The notes under the pieces are model-generated. The model was given only the letters and a program-made list of their open reading frames with translations, was not told the DNA's origin and searched no databases. From Colwellia sp. (GTDB taxonomy: Bacteria > Pseudomonadota > Gammaproteobacteria > Enterobacterales > Alteromonadaceae): a stretch of DNA of 37,207 nucleotides. Position 1 is the stretch's first letter, and every line of letters starts with the position of its first letter. Shown one piece after another: positions 25,001 to 32,336 of this stretch. Made by a program: the position numbers and the translations under genes. The DNA is taken from positions 1-37,207 of the forward strand of contig JALJPA010000018.1 of assembly GCA_022969215.1 (NCBI GenBank), in the 5' to 3' direction.

Positions 25001-26260
25001 CTGATTAGCCTAAATGTTGAGCAACAACAGCAGATGATTGTTTTTAGTGTTGCCGATAATGGTTGTGGCATCCCAGCGCATGAGCAGGAAAATATATTTG
25101 CACGCTTCACCCGCCTAGACAACGATCAAGCTTATACCCCTGGTGCAGGTATCGGCCTTGCCCTTGTAAAAGAGTTAGTGATTACCTTAGGTGGTAAAAT
25201 AACGGTGAGTAGCAAACTAGAACAAGGCTCAACTTTTACCTTTAATCTTCCTCAAGTTAGCCCCGCTGCATGGGATAGCGCCACGGCTATAGCTGACAAT
25301 TCAGCACTTGATCTTCAGCAAAAGATTGAAGAAATCAGTTTAATGGCAATGAAGGCCACCACCGAAGATGTTGATCGAACTATCGCCGAGGAAAATTTAC
25401 CAGTTGATGCACTGCAACTCAGCAAGCAAGAAGGTGAAACTAAACCCATGGTACTAATTGTTGATGATAATCAGGAAATGCGGGAGTTTATCAGGGATAA
25501 GTTAGCAACTGACTATCTGATTGTCGAAGCGGAGCATGGTCAACATGGTTTACAAATGGCCGAAGAATACAGTCCTGACCTTATCATTTCAGATGTGATG
25601 ATGCCCAGAATGGATGGTTTTCAATTACTGGCAGCCATAAGAAATAATATGGCAATTTGCCATATACCGGTTATTTTATTAACGGCGAAAGACGATCAAA
25701 AGACTAAATTAAGAGCCTTGTCTGATTTAGCCGATGACTATATCACCAAGCCATTTAAACCTGAGGAATTATCGCTTCGAATTCAACGTTTGTTGGGCAT
25801 TAGAGCTATATTACAGCGTGGTTTTAGCGCTACCATAGCACCTATTGAAGGCTCCGAGCTACAAGACGCAGGGCAACAAGCCCAAGCAGAGCAAAGTATC
25901 ATGGAAAAAAATGACAATGATATTTTAACTGAGAAAGACCAGCTGTTTGCACTTAAGTTTAAAGAATGTATTGCACAAGGTTATCAAAACCCTAACTTAT
26001 CCTTGTCTATTGTTGCTACGCAATTAGCCATGAGTGAACGACAATTGCAACGTAAAGTAAAAGCCATTGCTGGTATTAGTTTTAGTGAAATTTTAAGAGA
26101 CTACCGTTTATCGCAAGGACAGCGACTATTAAAAAATGGTGAACAAATTGCTGTAATAGCGGACCAAGTCGGCTTTGGTTCTAGCAGCTATTTTGTCCGA
26201 TGCTTTAAAGCAAAGTTCGGCACAACACCCAATGATTACCGTAAAAAAACCACATGCTAA
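22031..26260 (+). CDS. Giant hybrid two-component sensor with AraC output (HTCS type)
   Basis: A 1409-residue one-protein signalling system. After a signal peptide (about 1-30) the periplasmic part has Reg_prop beta-propeller repeats (words such as GFIWLINDAGLLRFDG and GRLWFSSPAGLDLF, to about residue 650) and a Y_Y_Y domain (about 735-815), then one membrane helix (about 820-842). Inside are a HisKA domain with H865 (LSHEFRTP), an HATPase domain (NAIKF, DNGCGIP and GAGIGLAL boxes), a receiver domain with phosphoacceptor D1188 (IISDVMMP) and an AraC HTH (about 1305-1405). Such proteins often sense oligosaccharides in Bacteroidota, but no polysaccharide genes are here. The start is GTG with AAGGA 12 bases upstream. 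Its stop codon lies in beta-lactamase-derived DNA. Confidence 0.88.
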   Translation: MLILSRFKYFFLSFFFLISTSVFSSACYGIDFIDAGPVFNNIEKIGQYDMANITHIMQDGQGFIWLINDAGLLRFDGNEIKAFPALSRINGSSVISLVEGQAGRLWITTTEKNKGLWLFDSKSEKLEFIDINEKLVIKSVNKIDYEPLSELAYKNGLLYLVSKNKLLVVDEKDLTLQQEILLPIADNDAVIRLTVTDNGDIWYASQQGKGVSRIGEKGIQNYKHQSADETSISAELVLNIFEDSKGRLWFSSPAGLDLFLPESDSFKHYLPFDLSKDSNKHLGVRANVLLNVVEDAQGYLWLALFNSGIARFQPETKSFKYYHHTNGVDTSILTNSLYWGGAFLDRQQTLWVLTKKGISKLSHTSSGIQLWTNLDKDSCSPKKMHQTKMALLFGCNKSLYQIKDNKVSLIKNFAHRIFSIYQADNGFIWLGTVGGGIYRYDLSTDSTKNYQLNNAANGPNTTNTIERIRADVNGDLYGIVQKHAENNGSGIIHYQPLTDEFSNFATDIKLTEFIDLSETRMLLISSYTSEQNKLHWFTKKSQTIEPLPIATGLVYAAVKWQKQLWLSTEKLGLISINPLTGQWQQLATQTTERISGFYLNAKADTLYLNIDKQLYQFIAISNDKINTRCISCILPLNSPQITDQHFGQMKDNYALLMSNGEFIVAEDNNLITFPVIAEVTPQLVSQVSEQPNSQLLLTDYKVMGKSISPDDTNDYALLKQSIGQTQHLIIPPETTLLSFSFARVGASHPEQVQYAYKMVGLNSNWIYVDANRSEAIFSLLPAGQYSFLVKSTDDMGHWRSNIEPLSLKISVLPPWWQTWWAYCFYLSCTLFLLWLFYRVKISENARQSAHELALVKEKLFANLSHEFRTPLTLILGPANVIKSACDDKHIQHNAKLIERNAQRLLSMVDQLLQLAQLKEPQHAPTTARQVSVSCHFVMQAFDVIAIEKKITLKLNNPIDDSWWVADSNNSLETILYNLLINAIKFTKSGGLISLNVEQQQQMIVFSVADNGCGIPAHEQENIFARFTRLDNDQAYTPGAGIGLALVKELVITLGGKITVSSKLEQGSTFTFNLPQVSPAAWDSATAIADNSALDLQQKIEEISLMAMKATTEDVDRTIAEENLPVDALQLSKQEGETKPMVLIVDDNQEMREFIRDKLATDYLIVEAEHGQHGLQMAEEYSPDLIISDVMMPRMDGFQLLAAIRNNMAICHIPVILLTAKDDQKTKLRALSDLADDYITKPFKPEELSLRIQRLLGIRAILQRGFSATIAPIEGSELQDAGQQAQAEQSIMEKNDNDILTEKDQLFALKFKECIAQGYQNPNLSLSIVATQLAMSERQLQRKVKAIAGISFSEILRDYRLSQGQRLLKNGEQIAVIADQVGFGSSSYFVRCFKAKFGTTPNDYRKKTTC

Positions 26261-26435
26261 AACAGGTTGGAAAGTCCGTCGTGTCTGGTGTGTAGTTTGG
26301 GTTGAATGGTCAAGCTGGCCAGTATTTTTTGCCTTAAATATCAATACCCACGACGGAATGAAAGATCTCTATAAAAGACAAGCGATAGTGCGAGATATAC
26401 TTAAATCGATTGAGGCTTTACCAAATAGCAGCTAA
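26256..26435 (+). pseudogene. 3' fragment of a class D beta-lactamase
   Basis: The 60 codons from 26256 to 26435 match the last 62 codons of the beta-lactamase at 17756-18589, including K-T-G-W, the second half of the WxxxW patch and an almost identical run of DNA over 'KDLYKRQAIVRDIL'. The start, signal peptide, STYK, SxI and YGN regions are missing, so it cannot be an enzyme. The left edge coincides with the last codons of the hybrid sensor gene, whose TAA stop is made from the 'GCGAAAACC' region of the fragment (here GCTAAAACA). It is a remnant of a duplication or a recombination junction. Confidence 0.85.
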
Positions 26436-26780
26436 CTATTCCCTCACGACTAAAGCGACTGAAAGCAGGCTTTAACTCGTCTAAATAAAATCTTATTCTG
26501 ATGTTTTGTGGCAAATAGTTTAATTATTTAGTACGTGCTGGTTTTTGTTGGGATAACTTTAAATATTACCTTTAAATCAAATGGTTAATTAATTTTTTGG
26601 TGTCGGTATAATTTACAGTTAACTATTTTAATTTGAGTACAATTTGGACTAACTCACTGGTTTTAAATTTGTTTTGTTTTTCGGTATGTTTTTTGCTTTA
26701 TCAGGCGTAAGGTTATAAAGTAGCTATTCTATTACCATTTCCTATCAAGATAGATGAAATGGGATCTAAAGGACAACTGA
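26436..26780. other. Gene-free upstream region of the PEP-CTERM gene
   Basis: The 345 bases are AT-rich and hold no convincing gene. No clear promoter box could be fixed by eye. It is the upstream and leader region of the PEP-CTERM gene, whose ribosome site is near AAAGGA at 26768-26773. Confidence 0.5.
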
Positions 26781-27404
26781 ATGAAAACTAAATTTTTGAA
26801 CATTGCACTGGCAAGTATGCTTCTTGTGGTAAGTAACTTAGCTAATGCAGGACTTATTACGCTAAACAACTCTACTGAAATTGGTGTTTTGTCTTTAAGT
26901 GAAAGCTTTAAATCGTTTTACGATTACAGAAGAGCAAGCTCTCATACTGGTTATGAACAAGAAGCAACTGCTGTCATGTTCCTAGCAGAACATAATGGTG
27001 CTTTAGCACTATATACTTTGCTCGATGCAAGTGGCACTAAGCATAATAAGCGTACCGCTAGTTTAGCTATAAGTGATTTCGATTTAGCAAACGTACTTTT
27101 AGTCGATGATTCTAGTGAAAAAAATAAAAATGGTTTCCGTTGGAAGTGGGTTGATTGTTGTACCGACGGCATGATCTATGAAATTGATGATGTTGATAAT
27201 TTTGATATAGATTTAGAATTTAGTAATGTCTCTGGGTTTTCAGATTTCAAATTCCTATCATTTTCTGATAGTGGCAAAGGCCCGGTAGAGTTTGATATTT
27301 CAAATTCGTTCTCTATTCAATCCGTGTCAGAGCCAACAACGCTAGCAATTTTTGCATTAGCTATTATCGGCTTAGCAGCTCGTCGATTTAAGAAAGTATC
27401 TTAA
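26781..27404 (+). CDS. PEP-CTERM domain protein (exosortase substrate)
   Basis: A 207-residue secreted protein. Residues 1-23 are a signal peptide (ending SNLANA), and the last 26 residues are a PEP-CTERM sorting tail: SEPTTLAIF, a hydrophobic helix and the basic end RRFKK. In Gram-negative bacteria this tail is the target of an exosortase (EpsH type), linked to exopolysaccharide biofilm loci. No exosortase gene is in the window. The middle domain is Asp/Ser-rich and has no recognised fold; a cysteine pair (DCCTDG) sits near residue 132. It follows the hybrid sensor gene, which could be its regulator, but the 345-base gap and the beta-lactamase remnant lie between. Confidence 0.85.
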   Translation: MKTKFLNIALASMLLVVSNLANAGLITLNNSTEIGVLSLSESFKSFYDYRRASSHTGYEQEATAVMFLAEHNGALALYTLLDASGTKHNKRTASLAISDFDLANVLLVDDSSEKNKNGFRWKWVDCCTDGMIYEIDDVDNFDIDLEFSNVSGFSDFKFLSFSDSGKGPVEFDISNSFSIQSVSEPTTLAIFALAIIGLAARRFKKVS

Positions 27405-27433
27405 TTACTCGATAGATAGACAAATCCGAAACA

Positions 27434-27466
27434 AGCACCACTCGTAGAGTTTGGTGCTTTTTTTTT
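27434..27466 (+). terminator. Rho-independent terminator of the PEP-CTERM gene
   Basis: AGCACCA and TGGTGCT form a stem with an 11-base loop, followed by a run of nine Ts. Confidence 0.85.
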
Positions 27467-27513
27467 CTGTAAATTGGTTTTGTTGATTATTATGACTAAG
27501 CCATGTTAATTCA

Positions 27514-27933
27514 TTAAAGCTTTTGTACTATTTCATTTCTTAAGCGTTCTACTATTGCTGCATCTGGGCCTGCTACCGAGGTATAGACAAAGGTGCGGTC
27601 TTCAAGTTTGGCACAAGTAATCGACACTTGGTTGTCATTAAATTTGCCATAAACATATTTAGCTTTGTCGTATTGAAGGTTTCTTCTTATCGATTTAAAG
27701 CTTAATGACTCTAAAATACCCTTTCCTTTTAAAGAACAAAGTTCAGCATCAATAGCTAATATTTTAAAGTCAGTCCATAGTTGCGGTGTATAGATTTTAG
27801 TTAGTTCTACAATTTTCGACTCTTGTTCCGGCTCTTGTTTGGGATCAGAGAGGAGATTAATTAGGGAATAGCTAGAGCTTGAGGCGAAGTAAAGCGCAAG
27901 TAGAAAAATGAACAGACCAACTTTTTTAGACAT
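27514..27933 (-). CDS. Small exported protein of unknown function
   Basis: I do not recognise this 139-residue protein. It begins with a hydrophobic segment (KVGLFIFLLALYFASSSSYS, about residues 4-23) that is a signal peptide or anchor. A Glu-rich stretch (QEPEQESKIVE) follows, then a compact domain with two cysteines (near residues 67 and 110) that might pair, and a closing amphipathic helix (VERLRNEIVQKL). AAGGAT precedes the ATG on the reverse strand, and codon use fits its neighbours, so it is very likely a real gene. It stands alone and converges with the PEP-CTERM gene. Confidence 0.7.
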   Translation of the reverse strand: MSKKVGLFIFLLALYFASSSSYSLINLLSDPKQEPEQESKIVELTKIYTPQLWTDFKILAIDAELCSLKGKGILESLSFKSIRRNLQYDKAKYVYGKFNDNQVSITCAKLEDRTFVYTSVAGPDAAIVERLRNEIVQKL

Positions 27934-28060
27934 ATTAATCCTTATATATAAAGTTGTTTAGTGGTGTATTTGCATAGTTTTTTAAGGTGGTTAATATCCC
28001 ATATTTTCATGAGTTTAGAAACAAGAGAACTTGCTGATTGAACAGAACGTCAGATCACAA

Positions 28061-28090
28061 AAACGCTAAAGCAGGGGCGCTTTAGCGTTT
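28061..28090 (-). terminator. Rho-independent terminator of the GlcG/HbpS-like gene
   Basis: AAACGCTAAAGC and GCTTTAGCGTTT form a perfect stem with a 6-base loop. Read on the reverse strand it is followed by a T-run (the As at 28058-28062). Confidence 0.85.
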
Positions 28091-28125
28091 AAATATTTTC
28101 ATTGTCTTAGCGGACTAACTGATAT

Positions 28126-28557
28126 CTAAGCATAGGCTTTAGTAAAGCTATCAATACCAGCTTGCGCACAGCTTAAATCTTGGTCTGGCGAGCCTGAACT
28201 AACACCAATGCCACCGACTACGCTACCATTGAAGCTTAGGGGTAAACCACCACCAACGATACACATACGGCCACCTAAAGCGGTATGAATACCAAATAAA
28301 TTATTTTTATGGCCTGGAATACAGGCTTTATTAAATTCATGGGTACCCTTACGCGCCGATGCCGCGGTAAACGCTTTATCTTGCGAGATGGTAATACTGT
28401 GTACTTTACCGCCATCCATACGTTCAAAGGCAATTAAATTACCTGATTCATCTACAACGGCTATACACATAGGTACGCCAAGTTCAGTGGCTTTTTTCAC
28501 CGCGCCATCAATTATTGTTTTTGCTTCTGTTTGGTTTAGTCTATTTATTGTCAACAT
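28126..28557 (-). CDS. GlcG/HbpS-like heme-degrading-family protein
   Basis: A 143-residue protein of the GlcG/HbpS/DUF336 family. The signatures are 'VVDESGNLIAFERMDG' near residues 34-49 and the glycine-rich 'GGGLPLSFNGSVVGGIGVSG'-like segment near 101-121 (here ending GVSSGS). E. coli GlcG is encoded in the glycolate operon, and HbpS binds heme in Streptomyces; neither role is firmly general. Here it lies leftward beside the IclR regulator and the glyoxylate-type bhc genes, which agrees with a link to glycolate or glyoxylate use. The IclR gene is upstream on the same strand, 101 bases away, and they may share a transcript. Confidence 0.85.
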   Translation of the reverse strand: MLTINRLNQTEAKTIIDGAVKKATELGVPMCIAVVDESGNLIAFERMDGGKVHSITISQDKAFTAASARKGTHEFNKACIPGHKNNLFGIHTALGGRMCIVGGGLPLSFNGSVVGGIGVSSGSPDQDLSCAQAGIDSFTKAYA

Positions 28558-28658
28558 AGTTTCTACTCTTTTAATTTTAAAACTGGTTCAGCATTATTTA
28601 GGTAAGCATATTGACGATGAGTTAATACCTAGGCTGTAAAAATATTTTGTATGGCGAC

Positions 28659-29447
28659 TTAACTGGATTTCTTAACTGTCTGTTCGGTTTTAACAAAGCC
28701 CAGCTCAATAGAAATGGACTTACCTGCTTTCACTAAGTCTTTAATCCACTCATCTTTACGACGTTCAATTGGCGCTGACACAGATAATCCGGCGACAACT
28801 TCGCCATATCTGTCATATAAAAGTACGCCAATACAACCTACGCCCATTTCTGCTTCTTCGTTGTCGTAAGCAAAGCCTTGTTCGACACAGCGCATACATT
28901 CGCGCTCTAAGCTTTCAATCTGTGAAAATGTTTTACGGGTATAGGTTGGTAAGTTTGTCCGTTGCGCATAGCCACAAATACCTTCATGGCCTTCCATGCC
29001 TAACATCATTTTGCCAACACCGGTGACATGCAATGGCGCGCGGCTACCTATAATTTGTTGAACATGCATCATTCTATTGGGCACGGCTTTTTCTACGTAA
29101 ATAACGACATCACCTTCACGCGCAGTAAGGTTGATGGTTTCACCAAATTTATCACGCAGCTTTTCCATGTAGGGTAGTGCTACTTTACGAAAATCAACAT
29201 TTTGGTATTGATAATTACTTAACCTAATAAGGCGGCCACTTAACTGATACTTACCTGAATGGTCACGGTCAACAAAATGATTGTCGATAAGAGAATGTAA
29301 TATACGAAAAGCAGTGGACGGCGCTAAGTTGGTATCTGCACTCAATGCTTTTAATGTTACCGGCATGGTATAGCGTGAAATCGCATCCAATAATGTGGCT
29401 GCTCTATCGATTACTTGAATGCGAGATTCTGGTTTAGGTTTGTTCAT
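28659..29447 (-). CDS. IclR-family regulator, candidate BhcR
   Basis: A 262-residue IclR-type regulator. The N-terminal winged helix is at about residues 10-70 (AATLLDAISRYTMPVTLKAL, then STAFRILHSLIDN) and the effector-binding GAF-like domain at about 90-250 (GDVVIYVEKA, APLHVTGVGK). In Paracoccus the beta-hydroxyaspartate cycle genes are controlled by BhcR, an IclR-family protein that responds to glyoxylate and is divergent from them, as here. The 504-base gap to the bhcB-like gene holds four 15-bp dyads (TTyCA-N5-TGrAA). The assignment as BhcR rests on context and family. The C-terminus ends in KTEQTVKKSS. Confidence 0.85.
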   Translation of the reverse strand: MNKPKPESRIQVIDRAATLLDAISRYTMPVTLKALSADTNLAPSTAFRILHSLIDNHFVDRDHSGKYQLSGRLIRLSNYQYQNVDFRKVALPYMEKLRDKFGETINLTAREGDVVIYVEKAVPNRMMHVQQIIGSRAPLHVTGVGKMMLGMEGHEGICGYAQRTNLPTYTRKTFSQIESLERECMRCVEQGFAYDNEEAEMGVGCIGVLLYDRYGEVVAGLSVSAPIERRKDEWIKDLVKAGKSISIELGFVKTEQTVKKSS

Positions 29448-29591
29448 AATATTACCGCTTAGTTTACAGGCTTATTTCTAAGCTCCGTCTTATAATCTAT
29501 CTAACATCTCTTTTCTTGACTCTTGTGTCAACTTTTGATTTAAATATAGAACTAAAAGTGACATAACCCCTAGTTAATTCTAGTTTGCCCG

Positions 29592-29750
29592 TTCCATATT
29601 GTGAAATATTAAATTTAGAGTGGTTTTATTTTTGTATAACTCTAATTAATTCAATTGTTTGTGCTTTTCCATTCTGTGGAATGTTAGGGGGCTTTCACAT
29701 TGTGAAATCTATCTTGTTTGCCTGACTTGGCTATTTTTCATAAGGTGAAA
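29592..29750. promoter_or_regulatory. Array of four 15-bp dyads, candidate IclR/BhcR operators
   Basis: Four sites share TTyCA-N5-TGrAA: 29592-29606 (TTCCATATTGTGAAA), 29667-29681 (TTCCATTCTGTGGAA), 29693-29707 (TTTCACATTGTGAAA, a perfect palindrome) and 29736-29750 (TTTCATAAGGTGAAA). Centres are 75, 26 and 43 bases apart. They are the main structure of the 504-base space between the divergent IclR and bhcB-like genes; the rest of that space is AT-rich, with no gene. IclR-type operators are palindromes of similar size. Confidence 0.7.
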
Positions 29751-29951
29751 TCAAGGTGAATAAAACAAAATATTCTACAAGTTAACACTAGCATTGAGAC
29801 TCATTATTGAGAAAGAGCATCTAGTTAGCGCACTAAGTTAAGTAAACAGCCGACCTATATGACAGAAAATACTCGGCAAGCTGACGATAGAGACGACTTA
29901 TACCGAGATTAATATCACGGTTTATACAAAACGAAAGATTAAGAGGAACAT

Positions 29952-30926
29952 ATGAGCAGTTCAACCAAACCGACTATGATAATTCCAAGCTACGAAGATG
30001 TACTCGTTGCCCATGAACGCATTCAACCTTACATCCACAAAACACCAGTACTCACGTCAACTCGTTTGAACGAGATGACCGGAGCTGAGTTATTCTTCAA
30101 GTGTGAAAACTTACAAAAAGCAGCGGCATTTAAAGTACGTGGTGCCTGTAATGCTGTCTTTGGTTTAACCGACGAAGAAGCAAAGATTGGTGTTGCCACT
30201 CACTCTTCAGGTAACCATGCTTTATCACTTTCATATGCTGCTGGCCGACGTGGTATTCCCGTTACCGTGGTAATGCCTCGTACAGCACCACAAGCGAAGA
30301 AAGATGCGGTAATCGGCTACGGCGGTAAAATCGTAGAATGTGAACCATCAACATCTTCACGTGAAGCGGTATTTGCTGAAGTTGTTGCCGAATCAGGTGC
30401 TGATTTTGTTCATCCATACAACGACCCTCGTGTTATTGCCGGTCAAGCGACTTGCTCTAAAGAATTGCTTGAGCAAGTTGAAAACCTTGATGCCGTAATT
30501 GCCCCTATCGGTGGTGGCGGTATGATTTCAGGTACTTGTTTAACAATTTCGAATATTGCCCCTGACGTTAAAATTTACGCCGCAGAACCTTTGAATGCTG
30601 ATGATGCCGCGCGCTCTTTTAAAGCCGGTCACATTATTGCTGATGATGCGCCAGTAACCGTTGCCGACGGCCTTAAAGTTCCTTTAAAAGATCTAACTTG
30701 GCACTTTGTTAGCAACCACGTAACAGATATTTTTACCTGTACCGAAGAAGAAATTGTTGATGCGATGAAACTTGTTTGGAAAACAATGAAAATCGTTATC
30801 GAGCCAAGCTCTGCAGTACCAGTAGCCTGTATTTTGAATAATCCTGAAGTATTCAAAGGCAAGCGTGTTGGGGTAATTATTACCGGTGGTAATGTTGATT
30901 TAGACAAACTGCCGTGGATGAAATAA
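29952..30926 (+). CDS. bhcB: Beta-hydroxyaspartate dehydratase-like PLP enzyme (BhcB)
   Basis: A 324-residue fold-type II PLP enzyme of the serine/threonine dehydratase and serine racemase group. K61 (AAFKVRGA) is the PLP lysine, SSGNHA at 85-90 holds the carboxylate, and GGGG at 187-190 holds the phosphate. Its place, just before a DTA-like aldolase and an ornithine-cyclodeaminase-fold enzyme and divergent from an IclR gene, matches BhcB of the beta-hydroxyaspartate cycle, which turns beta-hydroxyaspartate into iminosuccinate. A plain threonine dehydratase or serine racemase cannot be excluded on motifs alone. AGAGGAA precedes the ATG. The operon's bhcA aminotransferase is absent at the 5' end. 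Confidence 0.82.
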   Translation: MSSSTKPTMIIPSYEDVLVAHERIQPYIHKTPVLTSTRLNEMTGAELFFKCENLQKAAAFKVRGACNAVFGLTDEEAKIGVATHSSGNHALSLSYAAGRRGIPVTVVMPRTAPQAKKDAVIGYGGKIVECEPSTSSREAVFAEVVAESGADFVHPYNDPRVIAGQATCSKELLEQVENLDAVIAPIGGGGMISGTCLTISNIAPDVKIYAAEPLNADDAARSFKAGHIIADDAPVTVADGLKVPLKDLTWHFVSNHVTDIFTCTEEEIVDAMKLVWKTMKIVIEPSSAVPVACILNNPEVFKGKRVGVIITGGNVDLDKLPWMK

Positions 30927-30971
30927 GCACAGCGATACGAATACTAAATTAAGCAAACAGAATTGAAGAAA

Positions 30972-31040
30972 ACAGAATTTAAGTACATGCAATTTAAGCA
31001 CATTATATTTAAGCACTCTATTTAAGAGAAAAGCATTTAA
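30972..31040 (+). repeat. Degenerate ATTTAAG repeats between bhcB and bhcC
   Basis: The word ATTTAAG occurs four times at irregular 14-18 base steps in the 130-base space between the bhcB-like and bhcC-like genes, with a looser fifth copy (CATTTAAA). The space has no gene. It may be a slippage product or a processing region of the message. Confidence 0.5.
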
Positions 31041-31056
31041 AACTTTGGAGAAAATT

Positions 31057-32205
31057 ATGTCAAATGTAAGCGATTTAGAAGTAGGTTATGACGTTCCAGC
31101 ATTACCAGGTATGGATGAAGCAGATATCCAAACTCCTTGTTTAGTAGTAGATCTAGACGCGTTAGAGCGCAACATTGTTAAAATGGGCAAAATTGCTAAA
31201 GAAATGGGTGTTCGTCACCGTGTACATGGCAAAATGCATAAGTCTGTAGACATTGCTTTATTACAAGAAAAACTTGGCGATAGCTGTGGTGTTTGTTGTC
31301 AAAAAGTTTCTGAAGCTGAAGTTTTTGCACGTGGTGGCATTAAAGACGTTTTAGTTTCTAACCAAGTTCGTGACCCTAAGAAAATTGAACGTTTAGCGAA
31401 AATGCCTAAACTTGGCGCTCGTGTAATCGTTTGTGTTGATGATATTGACAACGTTGCTGACCTTTCTGCTGCTGCAGTTAAAGAAGGCACTCAACTTGAA
31501 TGTCTAGTAGAAATTGATTGTGGTGCCGGTCGTTGTGGTGTTCAAGCTGGCCAGCCAGTTGTTGATATTGCTAAAGCAATCGACGCGGCTCCAAACTTGA
31601 AATACGCAGGTATTCAAGCTTACCAAGGTGCTATGCAACACATGGAGCATTACACCGATCGTCAAGAAAAAACTAACATTGCCATCGAAATGGTTGCTCA
31701 CACTATTGAGATGCTTAAAGCTGAAGGTCTTGAGTCTGATATCGTTGGTGGTGGTGGTACTGGTTCTTATTACTTCGAAGGTGCTTCAGGTGTTTTCAAT
31801 GAATTACAGTGTGGTTCTTACGCATTTATGGATGCTGATTACCAAACTATTCGTGATGAGTCTGGTGAGAAAATCACTGACTTTGAAAACTCATTATTCA
31901 TTTTAACTTCTGTAATGAGCCACACTAAAGCAGACAAAGCAATTTGTGATGCGGGTCTTAAAGCACAATCAGTAGATAGTGGTTTACCTTACATCTTTGG
32001 TCGTGACGATGTTGAATACATCAAGTGTTCTGATGAGCATGGTGTTATTGCTGATCCTAATGGCGCATTAAAAATTAACGAGAAGTTAAAACTTGTACCT
32101 GGTCACTGTGATCCAACGTGTAACGTACATGATTACTATGTTGGTGTTCGTAACGGTAAAGTAGAAACGTTATGGCCTGTATCTGCACGTGGTAAAGCAT
32201 TTTAA
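31057..32205 (+). CDS. bhcC: Beta-hydroxyaspartate aldolase-like PLP enzyme (BhcC)
   Basis: A 382-residue fold-type III PLP enzyme of the D-threonine aldolase/DSD1 group. K59 (RVHGKMHK) is the PLP lysine. The C-terminal metal site reads H350-C-D352, the His-x-Asp pattern of the aldolases rather than the His-x-Cys of D-serine dehydratase, as I recall these families. BhcC joins glycine and glyoxylate to beta-hydroxyaspartate in the cycle. The start at 31057 is chosen because GGAG lies six bases before it; a TTG at 31045 would add MEKI. Codons are strongly biased to A/T-ending preferred ones, suggesting high expression. D-threonine aldolase remains an alternative. Confidence 0.83.
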   Translation: MSNVSDLEVGYDVPALPGMDEADIQTPCLVVDLDALERNIVKMGKIAKEMGVRHRVHGKMHKSVDIALLQEKLGDSCGVCCQKVSEAEVFARGGIKDVLVSNQVRDPKKIERLAKMPKLGARVIVCVDDIDNVADLSAAAVKEGTQLECLVEIDCGAGRCGVQAGQPVVDIAKAIDAAPNLKYAGIQAYQGAMQHMEHYTDRQEKTNIAIEMVAHTIEMLKAEGLESDIVGGGGTGSYYFEGASGVFNELQCGSYAFMDADYQTIRDESGEKITDFENSLFILTSVMSHTKADKAICDAGLKAQSVDSGLPYIFGRDDVEYIKCSDEHGVIADPNGALKINEKLKLVPGHCDPTCNVHDYYVGVRNGKVETLWPVSARGKAF

Positions 32206-32245
32206 TCCTAGCTATAACTAGCTGCTTATTGAATAGCAACCACAG

Positions 32246-32264
32246 CCTCGGTGTTTAGTCGAGG
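32246..32264 (+). terminator. Small hairpin after bhcC
   Basis: CCTCG and CGAGG with a 9-base loop, just after the bhcC-like gene. There is no T-run, so it is more likely an mRNA-stability or attenuating hairpin. Confidence 0.35.
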
Positions 32265-32268
32265 GCTT

Positions 32269-32312
32269 ATACCAAGCGCACTATGTGAATAATAGATTAG
32301 TTCGCTTGGTAT
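32269..32312. repeat. Palindromic intergenic repeat ATACCAAGCG...CGCTTGGTAT
   Basis: ATACCAAGCG (32269-32278) and CGCTTGGTAT (32303-32312) are perfect 10-bp arms, and ACTA/TAGT extends the pairing past one mismatch on each side. It lies between bhcC- and bhcD-like genes and ends 24 bases before the bhcD start. The form resembles dispersed palindromes of Alteromonadales genomes, from memory. Confidence 0.65.
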
Positions 32313-32336
32313 TATCATTTTTAGAGGATATAAATT

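Noticed and set aside
26175-26435. Apparent small gene of 86 codons overlapping the end of the hybrid sensor
   Set aside because: Its second half is the beta-lactamase fragment and its first half is the sensor gene read in another frame, so it is a chance fusion rather than a gene.
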